NCBI RefSeq assembly: GCF_014836535.1
Contig: NZ_JACSQP010000004.1
Coordinates: 371,715-435,714 of the forward strand
Reading direction: 5' to 3'
DNA from: Microbacterium pullorum
GTDB taxonomy: Bacteria; Actinomycetota; Actinomycetes; Actinomycetales; Microbacteriaceae
Length of the DNA: 64,000 bases
The notes beneath the pieces are model-generated. The model was not told where the DNA came from and did no database searches. It saw nothing but the letters and a program-made list of their open reading frames with translations. Of the stretch, positions 1 through 8,121 are shown in pieces (position 1 is the first letter of the stretch; each line of letters opens with the position of its first letter). A program made the position numbers and the translations under genes.

Positions 1-28
1 AATGAGATGGTTACACCAGGCTCCGCAA

Positions 29-50
29 ACATCCGACCTCTTGCTAGGGT
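29..50 (+). promoter_or_regulatory. Leaderless promoter with operator-like site before the fucose regulator
   Basis: The -10-like hexamer TAGGGT (45-50) lies 7 nt before the ATG at 58, which leaves no room for a ribosome binding site, so the transcript is probably leaderless. The word ACATCCGACCT (29-39) matches the first eight bases of the inverted repeat ACATCCGATGT found at 4148-4158, which suggests weak autoregulation. This is inference from position and similarity. Confidence 0.45.
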
Positions 51-57
51 GTCTCGC

Positions 58-729
58 ATGGCTGTCACCGACGAAGCGATCCTGAAGATCAAGGAAATGA
101 TCGTCTCGGGAGCACTCGGGCCGGGCAGCCGACTTCCACCCGAGAAGGAGCTCAGCGAGCGCCTCGGCCTCTCGCGCAGTTCCCTCCGTGAAGCGGTGAA
201 GGCGCTCGAGGTCATCCGGGTGCTCGACGTCCGCCGAGGCGACGGCACCTACGTCACCAGCCTGCAGTCCGACCTCCTCCTCGAGGCGATGTCGTTTGTC
301 GTCGACCTGCACCAAAACGACTCGATCCTCGAGATCCTCGCTGTCCGGCGTATCCTCGAGCCGAAGGCGACGGCGATCGCGAGCGGCGTGATCACCGACG
401 AGCAGCTCGACGAGATCGCGGGGCTCATCGAGACCATCGCGAACGACACCGACATCGAACATCTCGTCGTGCACGACATCGACTTCCACAGCCGGATCGC
501 GGGTGCTTCGGGCAACGCCTATCTCGCGCACCTCATCGATTCCCTCTCCAGTCAGACCGTCCGCGCGCGCGTCTGGCGCGGCATCACCGAGGGTGGCTCT
601 GTCGCCCGGACGATCGACGAGCACCGCGCCATCCTCGCGGCGCTGAAGCAGCGTGACGGCGAGCTCGCTGAGGCGTTGATGATCGCCCACGTGTCGGGCG
701 TCGAGCAGTGGCTGCGGAAGGCGCGCTAA
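58..729 (+). CDS. FadR-type GntR family regulator of the fucose cluster
   Basis: This is a 223-residue DNA-binding regulator. The N-terminal winged helix (about residues 7-75) has the GntR signature 'RLPPEKELSERLGLSRSSL'. The C-terminal all-helical FCD effector domain has 'VRRILEP' and later acidic and histidine positions typical of a metal-dependent ligand pocket. I chose the ATG at 58 because TAGGGT sits 7 nt before it; an ATG at 7 would add 17 residues unlike the family. It is followed without a gap by the mutarotase gene. Its position and the operator words near every neighbouring unit suggest it represses the fucose genes until fucose or a pathway intermediate binds. The ligand is not shown by sequence. 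Confidence 0.85.
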   Translation: MAVTDEAILKIKEMIVSGALGPGSRLPPEKELSERLGLSRSSLREAVKALEVIRVLDVRRGDGTYVTSLQSDLLLEAMSFVVDLHQNDSILEILAVRRILEPKATAIASGVITDEQLDEIAGLIETIANDTDIEHLVVHDIDFHSRIAGASGNAYLAHLIDSLSSQTVRARVWRGITEGGSVARTIDEHRAILAALKQRDGELAEALMIAHVSGVEQWLRKAR

Positions 730-1073
730 TGCGCATCGCACTGCACTCCGAGATTAAGCCTGGCCTTATCGATGGCTACGTCACTAACCACGATACGATC
801 CCCGACGACCTCGTCGAGACCTTCGCGCGGGTCGGCATCCGCTCCTGGACCATCTGGCGCTCCGATCACCGACTCTTCCATCTCGTCGAGTGCGACGACT
901 GGGATACCGCGCGCGCAGCGCTCGCGACCGACAGCGCGGACGCCCGGTGGCAGGCGACGATCGGCCCGTACGTCCGGTTCTTCCTCGACGCGGAGGGCGG
1001 CCAGGACACCGCGCCGCTCCATGAGGTGTGGGACCTCGCAACCCAGCGCGACCGGAGCCGAGAAGAGGTGTAG
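729..1073 (+). CDS. L-rhamnose mutarotase (RhaM) family protein, probably acting on L-fucose
   Basis: This 114-residue protein interconverts alpha and beta anomers of a 6-deoxy sugar. The family active-site pair is visible in 'YVTNHDTIPDDL' (Tyr and His), followed by the typical 'IRSWTIWR' strand and a C-terminal Trp-rich beta end. The ATG overlaps the TAA of the regulator by one base, so the two are co-transcribed and translationally coupled. The family is named for rhamnose, but every neighbour belongs to fucose oxidation, so I infer L-fucose as substrate. It would feed the beta-pyranose form to the dehydrogenase. Length is normal for RhaM (about 105-115 residues). Confidence 0.8.
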   Translation: MRIALHSEIKPGLIDGYVTNHDTIPDDLVETFARVGIRSWTIWRSDHRLFHLVECDDWDTARAALATDSADARWQATIGPYVRFFLDAEGGQDTAPLHEVWDLATQRDRSREEV

Positions 1074-1079
1074 CGACAC

Positions 1080-1904
1080 ATGCCCGTCGCGGTCATCGAC
1101 GCCCACGTCCATATCTGGGACCCCGCGGTCCTCCCGGTCCCCTGGGTCGAGGGCAGCCCGCTCGCGGGTCCACGCCTCCCGCGCGACCTGGACGGCGATG
1201 ACCGCATCTCGGCCCGCGTGTTCGTCGAAGCCGACATGGCCGCCACCCCGCTCGCGGAGGTCGACTGGGCCACCTCGCTCGGTTGGGACGGCCTCATCGG
1301 CATCGTCGCTGACGTCGACCTGACCGCTGGCACGCTCCCTTCAGATCTCGCTGAACTTCGCCTCCGCCCGCTCGTGCGCGGTGTGCGCGACTTGCTGCAG
1401 AACCGAACGGATGCCGCGATCGCGGCGTGCGCACCCGGTCTCGGGTTGCTCGGCGACGTGACGTTTGACGCCTGCGTGACCTGGCAGCAGCTTCCGGCCG
1501 TCGCGGCGCTGGCCACCGTCGCCCCCGAGACCGCGATAGTGCTCGACCACTGCGGCAAGCCGCCCGTCACCGATGGGCTCGACTCGGCGGCGGGGAAGAG
1601 GTGGCTCCGCGGCATCCGTTCGGTCGCTGCATGCGACAACGTGACGGTGAAGCTCTCCGGGCTCCGCGCCGAGGCCGCGGACGCGGCATCCTTCACCGCG
1701 CATGCACCCGCGTTCCTCGAAGCGACGCTGGAAGCCTTTGGCACGGAGCGCGCCATGTTCGGCAGCGACTGGCCCGTCAGCACCGGTGCCGACGCCGGTG
1801 TCTCGACAGCCCAGTGGATCGACCTCGTGCGAGTAGCGGCCGGAACCGGCTGGCCCCAGGTCGCCGCCGGGACGGCGAGCCGCGTCTATCGACTCAGGGG
1901 ATGA
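1080..1904 (+). CDS. COG3618 amidohydrolase, probable L-fucono-1,5-lactonase
   Basis: This 274-residue TIM-barrel amidohydrolase should open the lactone made by sugar oxidation to give L-fuconate. The family signs are the N-terminal metal motif 'IDAHVHIWD', the middle 'LDHCGKP' and the C-terminal 'FGSDWPVS', which carries the catalytic Asp. It starts 6 nt after the mutarotase stop, so it belongs to the same operon. Its last 11 bases overlap the end of the convergent aldo/keto reductase gene. Related family members hydrolyse 2-pyrone-4,6-dicarboxylate or other sugar lactones; the fucose assignment rests on context. A paralogue lies at 13522-14415. Confidence 0.8.
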   Translation: MPVAVIDAHVHIWDPAVLPVPWVEGSPLAGPRLPRDLDGDDRISARVFVEADMAATPLAEVDWATSLGWDGLIGIVADVDLTAGTLPSDLAELRLRPLVRGVRDLLQNRTDAAIAACAPGLGLLGDVTFDACVTWQQLPAVAALATVAPETAIVLDHCGKPPVTDGLDSAAGKRWLRGIRSVAACDNVTVKLSGLRAEAADAASFTAHAPAFLEATLEAFGTERAMFGSDWPVSTGADAGVSTAQWIDLVRVAAGTGWPQVAAGTASRVYRLRG

Positions 1905-2832
1905 GGCCCTCCGCTGCGAGGTCGTCCCATAGCGCGGACGGGATCGGCGTGCGCAGATGCTCGACGTTCGCCTGCAGCGACGAGACGCGCGCGGTCCCGA
2001 CCACGACCTGCTCGACCGCCACGTGCCGCAGCGGGTATTGGATAGCCGCGGCGGGAAGCGCGACGCCGTGGCGTGCGCACCCGGCGCGGAGCGCCTCGGT
2101 GCGCTCGATCAGCTCGGCTGGCACGTCGCCGTAGTCGTAGTGCGCGGTGCGCGGGTCGGCGGCGGCGAGCAGTCCCGAGTTGAAGACGGCGACGGCAATC
2201 ACCGCGACACCTTGCGACTCGCAGAGGGGGAGGAGTTCGTCGCGGGCGGGTTGCTCCAGCAGGGTGTACCTGCCGGCGATCATTACGACGTCGAGGTCGC
2301 CCTCGCGCACCGCCCTCACTGCCGCATCCACACTGTTGACGCCGACGCCGATGCGGTCGACGAGGCCGCGCTCGCGCAGCGTCGCCAGCGCCGGCAATCC
2401 GAGGCGCAGGCCTTCGTCGAGGTCGTACACGTCGGGGTCGTGCAGAAACAGGGTGTCTATTCGATCGAGTCCGAGCCGCTCGAGCGACTCCGCGAGGCTC
2501 CGCTCGACACCGGCGAGGCTCGGGTCGAAGCGGCGCACGAGCCGGTCTGGGACGGCGAACCCGTTCGCGGCGTCCATCCCGCCGCTGAAGTCGGGGTTCG
2601 GCTCCAGGAGGCGCCCGACCTTCGTCGACAGTTGGAAACCCTCGCGCGGCTTGCCCTGCAAGAGAGCACCGAGACGCTGTTCGCTGAGGCCCAGGCCGTA
2701 GTGCGGTGCGGTGTCGAACGAGCGGATGCCGGCGTCCCACGCAGCATCCAGCACGGCCCGCGCATCGTCGTCCGAGACCTCGCGGTAGAGGTTGCCGATC
2801 GAGGCGGCACCGAAGCCGAGTCGTTCGATCAT
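1894..2832 (-). CDS. Aldo/keto reductase, probable L-fucose (D-threo-aldose) dehydrogenase
   Basis: This 312-residue AKR oxidises an aldose at C1 to the lactone with NAD(P)+. The family features are the N-terminal '[12 protein letters not shown]', the catalytic Asp/Tyr/Lys/His set in '[13 protein letters not shown]', 'STKVGRLL' and 'FLHDP', and a C-terminal cofactor loop. This subfamily contains the D-threo-aldose 1-dehydrogenases that act on L-fucose. The ATG at 2832 overlaps the stop of the dehydratase gene (ATGA), showing coupling, so I did not use the longer reading from 3054. A close relative is at 14408-15394. It is convergent with the lactonase gene. Confidence 0.8.
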   Translation of the reverse strand: MIERLGFGAASIGNLYREVSDDDARAVLDAAWDAGIRSFDTAPHYGLGLSEQRLGALLQGKPREGFQLSTKVGRLLEPNPDFSGGMDAANGFAVPDRLVRRFDPSLAGVERSLAESLERLGLDRIDTLFLHDPDVYDLDEGLRLGLPALATLRERGLVDRIGVGVNSVDAAVRAVREGDLDVVMIAGRYTLLEQPARDELLPLCESQGVAVIAVAVFNSGLLAAADPRTAHYDYGDVPAELIERTEALRAGCARHGVALPAAAIQYPLRHVAVEQVVVGTARVSSLQANVEHLRTPIPSALWDDLAAEGLIP

Positions 2833-4124
2833 GCGACCGGTCCCGTCGCGTGCCAGCGGTATTGCTCGATGGATGCCGCGTGCATCTCGGTGCCGGCGCC
2901 CGGGGCGGTCGGCGTGACGTAGCGGCCGTCCGTGATCACGGTGGGCACGACGAAGTGCTTGTGGAGGTGGTCCACGAACTCGATCATGCGCCCCTCCATG
3001 CTCCCCGAGACGGCGACGAAGTCGAACATCGACAGGTGCTGCACCGCCTCGCACAGCCCGACTCCGCCGGCGTGCGGGCAGACCCGCACCCCGAATTTCG
3101 CGGCGAGGAGGAGGTGCGCGATATTCTCGCTGACACCACCGACGCGCGTCGCGTCGATTTGCATGACCTGGAGGGCGTCTGCCTGCAGGAACTGCTTGAA
3201 CATGACGCGGTTGTGGACGTGCTCGCCGGTCGCGACCGGGATCGGTGCGATGGCCTTCGCGATCGCCGCGTGCCCGAGGATGTCATCGGGGCTCGTTGGC
3301 TCTTCGACCCAGGCGAGGTCGAACTCAGCGAGCGCCCCGATCCAGCGGACTGCCTCGGTGACGCCCCACCGCTGGTTCGCGTCGATGGCGATGGGGAAGT
3401 CCGGGCCGACGGTGCGGCGCGCGATGGCGAGCCGGCGAATGTCGTCCTCGAGGGAAGTGCCCACCTTGAGCTTGATCTGCGCGAAGCCGTCGGCGACCGC
3501 TTCGCGGCACAACCGCTCGAGCTTTTCGTCGGAGTAGCCGAGCCAGCCCGGGCTCGTCGTGTACCCGGGGTACCCGTGACGGAGCAGCTCCGCCTCGCGT
3601 GCGGCGCGGCCGGGTTCCGCAGCCCGGAGGATCTTGATCGCCTCGTCACGTGTGAGCGCGTCGCTGAGGTAGCGGTAGTCGACGAGGTCGGCGATCTGCT
3701 CGGGGCTCATCCGGGAGAGGACTTGCCACAGGGGCATCCCTGCCCGCTTCGCCTTCAGATCCCACAGCGCGTTGAGAGCGGCGCCGATCGCCATGTGCAT
3801 CACGCCCTTCTCGGGGCCGAGCCAGCGCAACTGCGAGTCGTGCGCGAGTAGGCGCCACGTCGCGCCCATGTCGTCGAGGAGCGGTTCGAGCTCGAGCCCT
3901 TCGAGATGCGGCCGGAGGGCGTCGATCGCGGCGACCTGAACGTCGTTACCGCGGCCGATAGTGAACGCGAATGCGTGCCCCTCCAGCCCGTCGCCGGCGT
4001 CGGTTCGGATGACCACGTACGCGGCCGAGTAGTCGGGGTCGGGATTCATCGCATCGGAACCGTCGAGGCTGAGCGATGTGGGGAAGCGGATGTCCGCTGT
4101 CTCCAGCGAGGTGATGGTCGTCAT
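2829..4124 (-). CDS. L-fuconate dehydratase (enolase superfamily)
   Basis: This 431-residue member of the mandelate racemase/enolase superfamily removes water from L-fuconate to give 2-keto-3-deoxy-L-fuconate. The specific N-terminus '[25 protein letters not shown]' region (only part quoted: '[19 protein letters not shown]') is the hallmark of fuconate dehydratases. Catalytic and metal residues are all visible: Lys-x-Lys in 'QIKLKVG', Asp/Asn in 'AIDANQRW', Glu in '[10 protein letters not shown]', Glu in 'ATGEHVHN' and His in 'PHAGGVGL'. Start 4124 is chosen because AGGAGG lies 4 nt upstream; a longer reading adds nine residues. It is the first gene of the minus-strand pair and is divergent from the FAH/SDR operon. 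Confidence 0.92.
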   Translation of the reverse strand: MTTITSLETADIRFPTSLSLDGSDAMNPDPDYSAAYVVIRTDAGDGLEGHAFAFTIGRGNDVQVAAIDALRPHLEGLELEPLLDDMGATWRLLAHDSQLRWLGPEKGVMHMAIGAALNALWDLKAKRAGMPLWQVLSRMSPEQIADLVDYRYLSDALTRDEAIKILRAAEPGRAAREAELLRHGYPGYTTSPGWLGYSDEKLERLCREAVADGFAQIKLKVGTSLEDDIRRLAIARRTVGPDFPIAIDANQRWGVTEAVRWIGALAEFDLAWVEEPTSPDDILGHAAIAKAIAPIPVATGEHVHNRVMFKQFLQADALQVMQIDATRVGGVSENIAHLLLAAKFGVRVCPHAGGVGLCEAVQHLSMFDFVAVSGSMEGRMIEFVDHLHKHFVVPTVITDGRYVTPTAPGAGTEMHAASIEQYRWHATGPVA

Positions 4125-4147
4125 TGGTCCTCCTGGGCCCACGATAA

Positions 4148-4158
4148 ACATCCGATGT
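4148..4158. promoter_or_regulatory. Perfect 11-bp inverted repeat, candidate operator of the fucose regulator
   Basis: ACATC-C-GATGT has perfect 5-bp arms. Read on the minus strand it lies between TTGACG (-35-like) and TTATCG (-10-like) of the dehydratase operon, so a bound dimer would block transcription. Size and symmetry fit FadR-type GntR sites. Related copies lie at 29, 4212 and 5873. Confidence 0.55.
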
Positions 4159-4211
4159 CTTGGCCGTCAAATGGTAGCGTGTTCACGCAAGCCACATTTC
4201 TCGGCGGCTAA

Positions 4212-4222
4212 AGTTCGGATGT
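4212..4222. promoter_or_regulatory. Second operator-like site, next to the FAH/SDR operon start
   Basis: AGTTCGGATGT keeps one full half (TCGGATGT) of the repeat at 4148. It starts within TAAAGT (4209-4214), a -10-like hexamer on the plus strand. The AAGGAG ribosome binding site before the ATG at 4236 follows. The divergent spacer 4125-4235 thus carries one site for each direction. Confidence 0.4.
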
Positions 4223-4235
4223 TCGAAGGAGACGC

Positions 4236-5072
4236 ATGCGTTTCGCCCGGGTCGGCGCTGCCGGCAAAGAGATCCCCGTCGTCCTGCACGGCGACCAGCT
4301 GTTCGACCTTCGCGGTATCACGCCCGACATCGTCGGCACGTTCCTCGAGAGTGGGACGGATGCCGTCTCCGCGGCACTCGCGGCGGGCGAGCTTCCCGAG
4401 GTGCGGGGAGGTGATGTGCGGTACGGTGCCGCGATCGCGCGACCGTCGTCGATCATCTGCATCGGCATGAACTATGCCGCGCACGCGGCCGAGTCAGGGT
4501 CGGCGCCGCCGGAGGACCTCGTCGTCTTCCTGAAGACCGCCAATACGATCGCCGGCCCGTTCGACGACGTCGCCCTTCCGCCCAGCAGTGTCAAGACCGA
4601 CTGGGAAGTCGAGCTCGGCGTGGTGATCGGACAGCGGACCAGCTACCTGGACTCGCCTGCCGCCGCGCGTGCGCACATCGCCGGCTACGTCGTCGCGAAC
4701 GATCTCTCCGAACGCGAGTGGCAGATCGAGCGCTCGCTCGGTCAGTGGAGCAAGGGCAAATCGTTCGCCGGGTTCTCACCGGTCGGCCCGTTCCTCGTCA
4801 CGACCGACGAAGTGGATGCCGGGATGCTGCGCGTGCGCAGCTGGGTGAACGGCGAACCCCGACAGGATTCGTCGACAGCCGACATGATCTTCGGCGTGGA
4901 CGAGATCCTCTACCGACTGAGCCAGTTCCTCGTCCTCGAGCCCGGCGACCTCGTCCTCACCGGGACGCCCGAGGGCGTCGCACTGTCGGGGCGCTTCCCA
5001 TATCTGGCATCTGGTGACGTCGTCGAACTCGAGATCGACGGGCTCGGCCGGCAGCGGCAGGCCGTCCGATGA
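4236..5072 (+). CDS. Fumarylacetoacetate hydrolase family, probable 2,4-diketo-3-deoxy-L-fuconate hydrolase
   Basis: This 278-residue FAH-fold enzyme should cleave the last pathway intermediate into pyruvate and L-lactate. Visible family parts are 'CIGMNYAAHAAE', the metal-binding 'DWEVELGVVIG' (Glu-x-Glu), 'VANDLSERE' (third carboxylate) and the C-terminal 'LTGTPEGVAL'. An AAGGAG site precedes the ATG with good spacing. It overlaps the SDR gene by 4 bases (ATGA), so the two form one operon with the enzymes of adjacent steps. Members of this family also act as 2-keto-3-deoxy acid dehydratases; the SDR partner favours hydrolase. A paralogue lies at 12677-13525. Confidence 0.8.
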   Translation: MRFARVGAAGKEIPVVLHGDQLFDLRGITPDIVGTFLESGTDAVSAALAAGELPEVRGGDVRYGAAIARPSSIICIGMNYAAHAAESGSAPPEDLVVFLKTANTIAGPFDDVALPPSSVKTDWEVELGVVIGQRTSYLDSPAAARAHIAGYVVANDLSEREWQIERSLGQWSKGKSFAGFSPVGPFLVTTDEVDAGMLRVRSWVNGEPRQDSSTADMIFGVDEILYRLSQFLVLEPGDLVLTGTPEGVALSGRFPYLASGDVVELEIDGLGRQRQAVR

Positions 5073-5809
5073 GTGCCTTCGACGGCCTCGCGGCCATCGT
5101 CACCGGCGGAGCCTCAGGTATCGGCGCCGCGATCGCCGCACGCCTCCGTGAGGACGGCGCGCGCGTCGCCGTATTCGACCTGGCCGAGCCAAGCGGCCAC
5201 GACCAGTACCGGGTCGACGTCGGTGACGATGCGGCGGTGCGCGCCGCTGTCGCCGAGGTCGCGGAGCGCTTCGGCGGCATCGACGTGGTCGTGAACAACG
5301 CCGGTATCGGCGCACAGGGGAGTGTCGAGGCGAATTCTGATGAGGAATGGCACCGGGTGTTCGATATTAATGTGCTGGGTGCTGTGCGCGTGTCGCGGGC
5401 CGCGCTGCCGTGGCTTCGCGGGTCCGCCCATGCAGCGATAGTCAACATGTGCTCCATCGCCGCAGGCGCGGGGCTCCAGCAGCGCGCCCTGTACGGCGCG
5501 ACCAAGGGGGCGATGGCATCGCTGACGCTCCAGATGGCGGCCGATCACATCAGGGAGGGGATCCGGGTCGCCGGCGTGAGCCCTGGCACTGCCGAGACGC
5601 CGTGGGTGACGCGGCTGCTCGACAGCGCGCCCGACCCTGTCGCAGAGCGCGCCGCGCTCGAAGCGCGGCAGCCGCACGGCCGGCTTGTGCACGCGGACGA
5701 GATTGCCGACGCTGTCGCGTACCTGGCGAGCCCGCGCGCCGGATCGACGACCGGCACGATCCTCGAGGTCGACGGAGGGATGGCCGGACTGCGCCTCCGG
5801 CCCGCGTAG
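5069..5809 (+). CDS. SDR oxidoreductase, probable 2-keto-3-deoxy-L-fuconate dehydrogenase
   Basis: This 246-residue classical short-chain dehydrogenase has the NAD site 'TGGASGIGAA', 'NNAG', the catalytic Ser in 'NMCSIAA' and Tyr-x-x-x-Lys in 'LYGATKGA'. In the non-phosphorylative route this enzyme oxidises 2-keto-3-deoxy-L-fuconate to the 2,4-diketo acid used by the hydrolase encoded just upstream. The start overlaps the stop of that gene. An alternative is L-fucose 1-dehydrogenase, but the AKR already fills that step. Its closest neighbour in this window is the SDR at 11916-12680, which also follows a FAH gene. Confidence 0.8.
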   Translation: MSAFDGLAAIVTGGASGIGAAIAARLREDGARVAVFDLAEPSGHDQYRVDVGDDAAVRAAVAEVAERFGGIDVVVNNAGIGAQGSVEANSDEEWHRVFDINVLGAVRVSRAALPWLRGSAHAAIVNMCSIAAGAGLQQRALYGATKGAMASLTLQMAADHIREGIRVAGVSPGTAETPWVTRLLDSAPDPVAERAALEARQPHGRLVHADEIADAVAYLASPRAGSTTGTILEVDGGMAGLRLRPA

Positions 5810-5860
5810 GCATCGGATCATTGTGATCACGCAGGGGCTGTTTTTGACGTTTCTAGAGAT

Positions 5861-5889
5861 TTGACACTTTAAACATCGGATGATTGGAT
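5861..5889 (+). promoter_or_regulatory. Promoter and operator-like site of the fucose transporter operon
   Basis: TTGACA (5861-5866) is followed after 17 nt by TTGGAT (5884-5889). The spacer ends with ACATCGGATGA (5873-5883), 10 of 11 bases identical to the reverse complement of the repeat at 4148. The rest of the 133-bp gap holds a small inverted repeat GATCA-TTG-TGATC (5816-5828) of unknown role. Confidence 0.5.
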
Positions 5890-5942
5890 CGGGGCGGCGA
5901 GTGCCTGAACCAGTCCCTCGCCCATTCATCAAAGGAGATGTC

Positions 5943-7160
5943 ATGAGAGCACGTTCCGCAGCACTCGCCGTCACCGTCGGCGGCGCGCTCGCCCTCACCG
6001 GGTGCGGTGCCTCCGGTTCCGGCGGCGACGGCGACCTGATCTGGTCAATGTGGATCGGGTCGACCGAAGACCAGCAGGCATGGGACGCCGTCGCAGCCGC
6101 CGGCGCAGAAGCGGCCGGTGTCGACGTCACCCTTCAGGGTGCGCCGTTCGCAGATTACTGGACCAAGCTGTCGACGCAGCTCGGCACGTCGAGCGCCCCG
6201 TGCATCGTCTCGATGCAGAGCCTGCGGCTCAACCAGTTCACCGACGGGCTGCTGCCGCTCAATGACCTCATCGCGGACAGCGACATCGATATCGACGCCT
6301 TCGACGAGGGCGCACTCGAGGCGATGGCGTTCGACGGTCAGCAGTACGCACTGCCCTACGACACCGGCCCCCTCGTGTACTTCTACAACAAGGACGCGTA
6401 CGCGGATGCCGGTGTCGCTGAGCCCGAGCCGGGGTGGACTGTCGACGACTTCGAGGCTGCCGCCGAGCAGCTCGCTGCAAACGACCAGATCGCCCACGCG
6501 TCGAGCGTCGAGGACCTCTACCTCGAGGCGAGCGCGCTCGCGTACAACGGGGCGTCGATCATCAGCGAGGACGGCGAAATCGCAGTTGACGACCCCGACT
6601 TCGCATCGGCGGTCGAGTGGCTTGCGAGCCTCGTCGAACAGGGGTACGCGACGCGCGCCGACGGTGCCGACTCCACTGCGGACGACAACGCGTTCGCGAA
6701 CGGCACCGCCGCGGGCATGGTCGCAGGCCCCTGGCAGGTCCTCGACGTGAACGCGAAAACCGACTTCGAGCTCGGCATTACGACGATCCCGGCCGGCCCC
6801 GGCGGCGGGCCGACGTTCTCGGCCGGCTCCGGCTTCGGTATCTCCAGCACGTGCGCCGATCCTGAGGCTGCGCTTGAGGCGATCGGAGCGATGACCTCGC
6901 CGGACGTGCTCAGCACACTGGCATCCGACGGCCGCGCGTTCCCCGCACGCACCGCCGAACAGCAGCTCTGGTACGACAACGCGCGCGTCGACGGTGTCGA
7001 CGTCGCGATGAGCGCCGCGCTCGAATCGGCCATCCCGTTGCCCGGCAGCGCGCAGGGCGACCAGCTCAACCTGCTGCTCGCGCAGTACGGCGCGCAGATG
7101 CTGAACGGCGACCAGCCGGCAGTCGAGGTGCTCGCCACAATGTCGGACCAGCTCGGCTGA
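5943..7160 (+). CDS. Sugar ABC transporter substrate-binding lipoprotein (CUT1 type)
   Basis: This 405-residue extracellular solute-binding protein is made as a lipoprotein. The N-terminus has Arg residues, a short hydrophobic stretch and the lipobox 'LTGC', after which the Cys is lipidated. The body has family-1 binding-protein features such as 'ALPYDTGPLVYFYNKDAY' and 'GPWQVLDVN'. AAAGGAG precedes the ATG at 5943, which fits the signal peptide; an upstream ATG at 5880 does not. It heads an operon with two permeases and an alpha-fucosidase, so fucose or a fucosylated oligosaccharide is the likely ligand. The operator-like site in its promoter puts it under the fucose regulator. Confidence 0.88.
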   Translation: MRARSAALAVTVGGALALTGCGASGSGGDGDLIWSMWIGSTEDQQAWDAVAAAGAEAAGVDVTLQGAPFADYWTKLSTQLGTSSAPCIVSMQSLRLNQFTDGLLPLNDLIADSDIDIDAFDEGALEAMAFDGQQYALPYDTGPLVYFYNKDAYADAGVAEPEPGWTVDDFEAAAEQLAANDQIAHASSVEDLYLEASALAYNGASIISEDGEIAVDDPDFASAVEWLASLVEQGYATRADGADSTADDNAFANGTAAGMVAGPWQVLDVNAKTDFELGITTIPAGPGGGPTFSAGSGFGISSTCADPEAALEAIGAMTSPDVLSTLASDGRAFPARTAEQQLWYDNARVDGVDVAMSAALESAIPLPGSAQGDQLNLLLAQYGAQMLNGDQPAVEVLATMSDQLG

Positions 7161-7173
7161 TCCGGAGGTACCC

Positions 7174-8121
7174 GTGACCGACCTCATCGACCGGGAAGCC
7201 GCCACGCCGGCGCCCTCGTCTCCCGCGGCAGCGGTGGGACGAGGGCGCCCGGCCCGGGCGCGGCGGAGCCTGTGGGGATACGGCTTCGTCGCCCCCCACA
7301 GCGCAGGCCTCGCCCTGTTCACGATCGTCCCGATCGCCATCGCACTTGTGATGAGCCTGCACATCTGGCCGATGATCGGGTCGCCGACCTTCATCGGTCT
7401 TGAGAACTTCACGCAACTTCTCGCCGACGAGACCTTCCGGGTCGCGATGGGCAACACCCTGTTGTTCGTGGTGCTCTACGTGCCGTTGAACCTCATCGTG
7501 TCGCTTGGCATGGCGGCGTGGCTCAGCCCGAAGATCAAACACCGGCAGATCTTCCGCGTGCTGTTCTTCCTGCCCACCGTGACACCGATCGTCGCGAACG
7601 CGGTCGTGTGGCGCATGCTCTACCAACCCGGCGGCGCGATCGACGGAACATCGCAAGCGCTGTTCGGCATCGAGACGCCGAACTTCCTCCAGGACCAGCA
7701 GTGGGCCATGATCGCGATCGTCGTGATGAGCGTGTGGCAAGGCTTCGGCTACAACATGATCGTCTTCTCGTCGGCGCTCGACTCGGTGCCGGAGAGCCAG
7801 CTCGAGGCTGCGCAGCTCGACGGCGCGAACGCGTGGACCACGTTCTGGAAGGTGACGCTTCCGCTCATCTCACCGTCGGTGTTCTTCGCCTCGACGATGA
7901 CGCTGATCACCTCGTTCCAGGTCTTCATCCAGCCGTACATCATGACCAAGGGTGGTCCCGGCAACGCGACGATCACCCTCGTCCAGTTCATCTACAACCA
8001 GGGCTTCACGTTCCAGCAACTCGGGCTCGCCTCAGCGGCGGCGTTCGTGCTGTTCGTGATCATCCTCGGCGTCACCGCCGTGCAGTTCATCGGCCAGAAG
8101 AAGTGGGTGCACTATGACTGA
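7174..8121 (+). CDS. Sugar ABC transporter permease (MalF-like)
   Basis: This 315-residue inner-membrane subunit has a charged cytoplasmic N-tail (about residues 1-32) and about six hydrophobic segments. The EAA loop that contacts the ATPase is 'EAAQLDGANAWTTFWKVTLP'. It uses a GTG start with GGAGG 7 nt upstream, 13 nt after the binding-protein stop. Its first codons contain a strong inverted repeat (7209-7249, separate entry). No ATPase gene is nearby, so a shared MsiK-type ATPase must serve it. It overlaps the next permease by 8 bases. Confidence 0.9.
   Translation: MTDLIDREAATPAPSSPAAAVGRGRPARARRSLWGYGFVAPHSAGLALFTIVPIAIALVMSLHIWPMIGSPTFIGLENFTQLLADETFRVAMGNTLLFVVLYVPLNLIVSLGMAAWLSPKIKHRQIFRVLFFLPTVTPIVANAVVWRMLYQPGGAIDGTSQALFGIETPNFLQDQQWAMIAIVVMSVWQGFGYNMIVFSSALDSVPESQLEAAQLDGANAWTTFWKVTLPLISPSVFFASTMTLITSFQVFIQPYIMTKGGPGNATITLVQFIYNQGFTFQQLGLASAAAFVLFVIILGVTAVQFIGQKKWVHYD
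7209..7249 (+). other. RNA hairpin at the binding-protein/permease junction
   Basis: GGCGCCCTCGTC (7209-7220) pairs perfectly with GACGAGGGCGCC (7238-7249) across a 17-nt loop. It begins 48 nt after the binding-protein stop and lies inside codons 12-26 of the permease. There is no T-tract, so it is not a classical terminator. A stabiliser of the upstream mRNA or a partial attenuator is the likely role. A much longer stem sits at the same place in the second transporter operon. Confidence 0.6.

Noticed and set aside
5816..5828. GATCA-TTG-TGATC as a terminator of the FAH/SDR operon
   Set aside because: The stem is only 5 bp and no T-tract follows; it is kept only as a note in the promoter entry.
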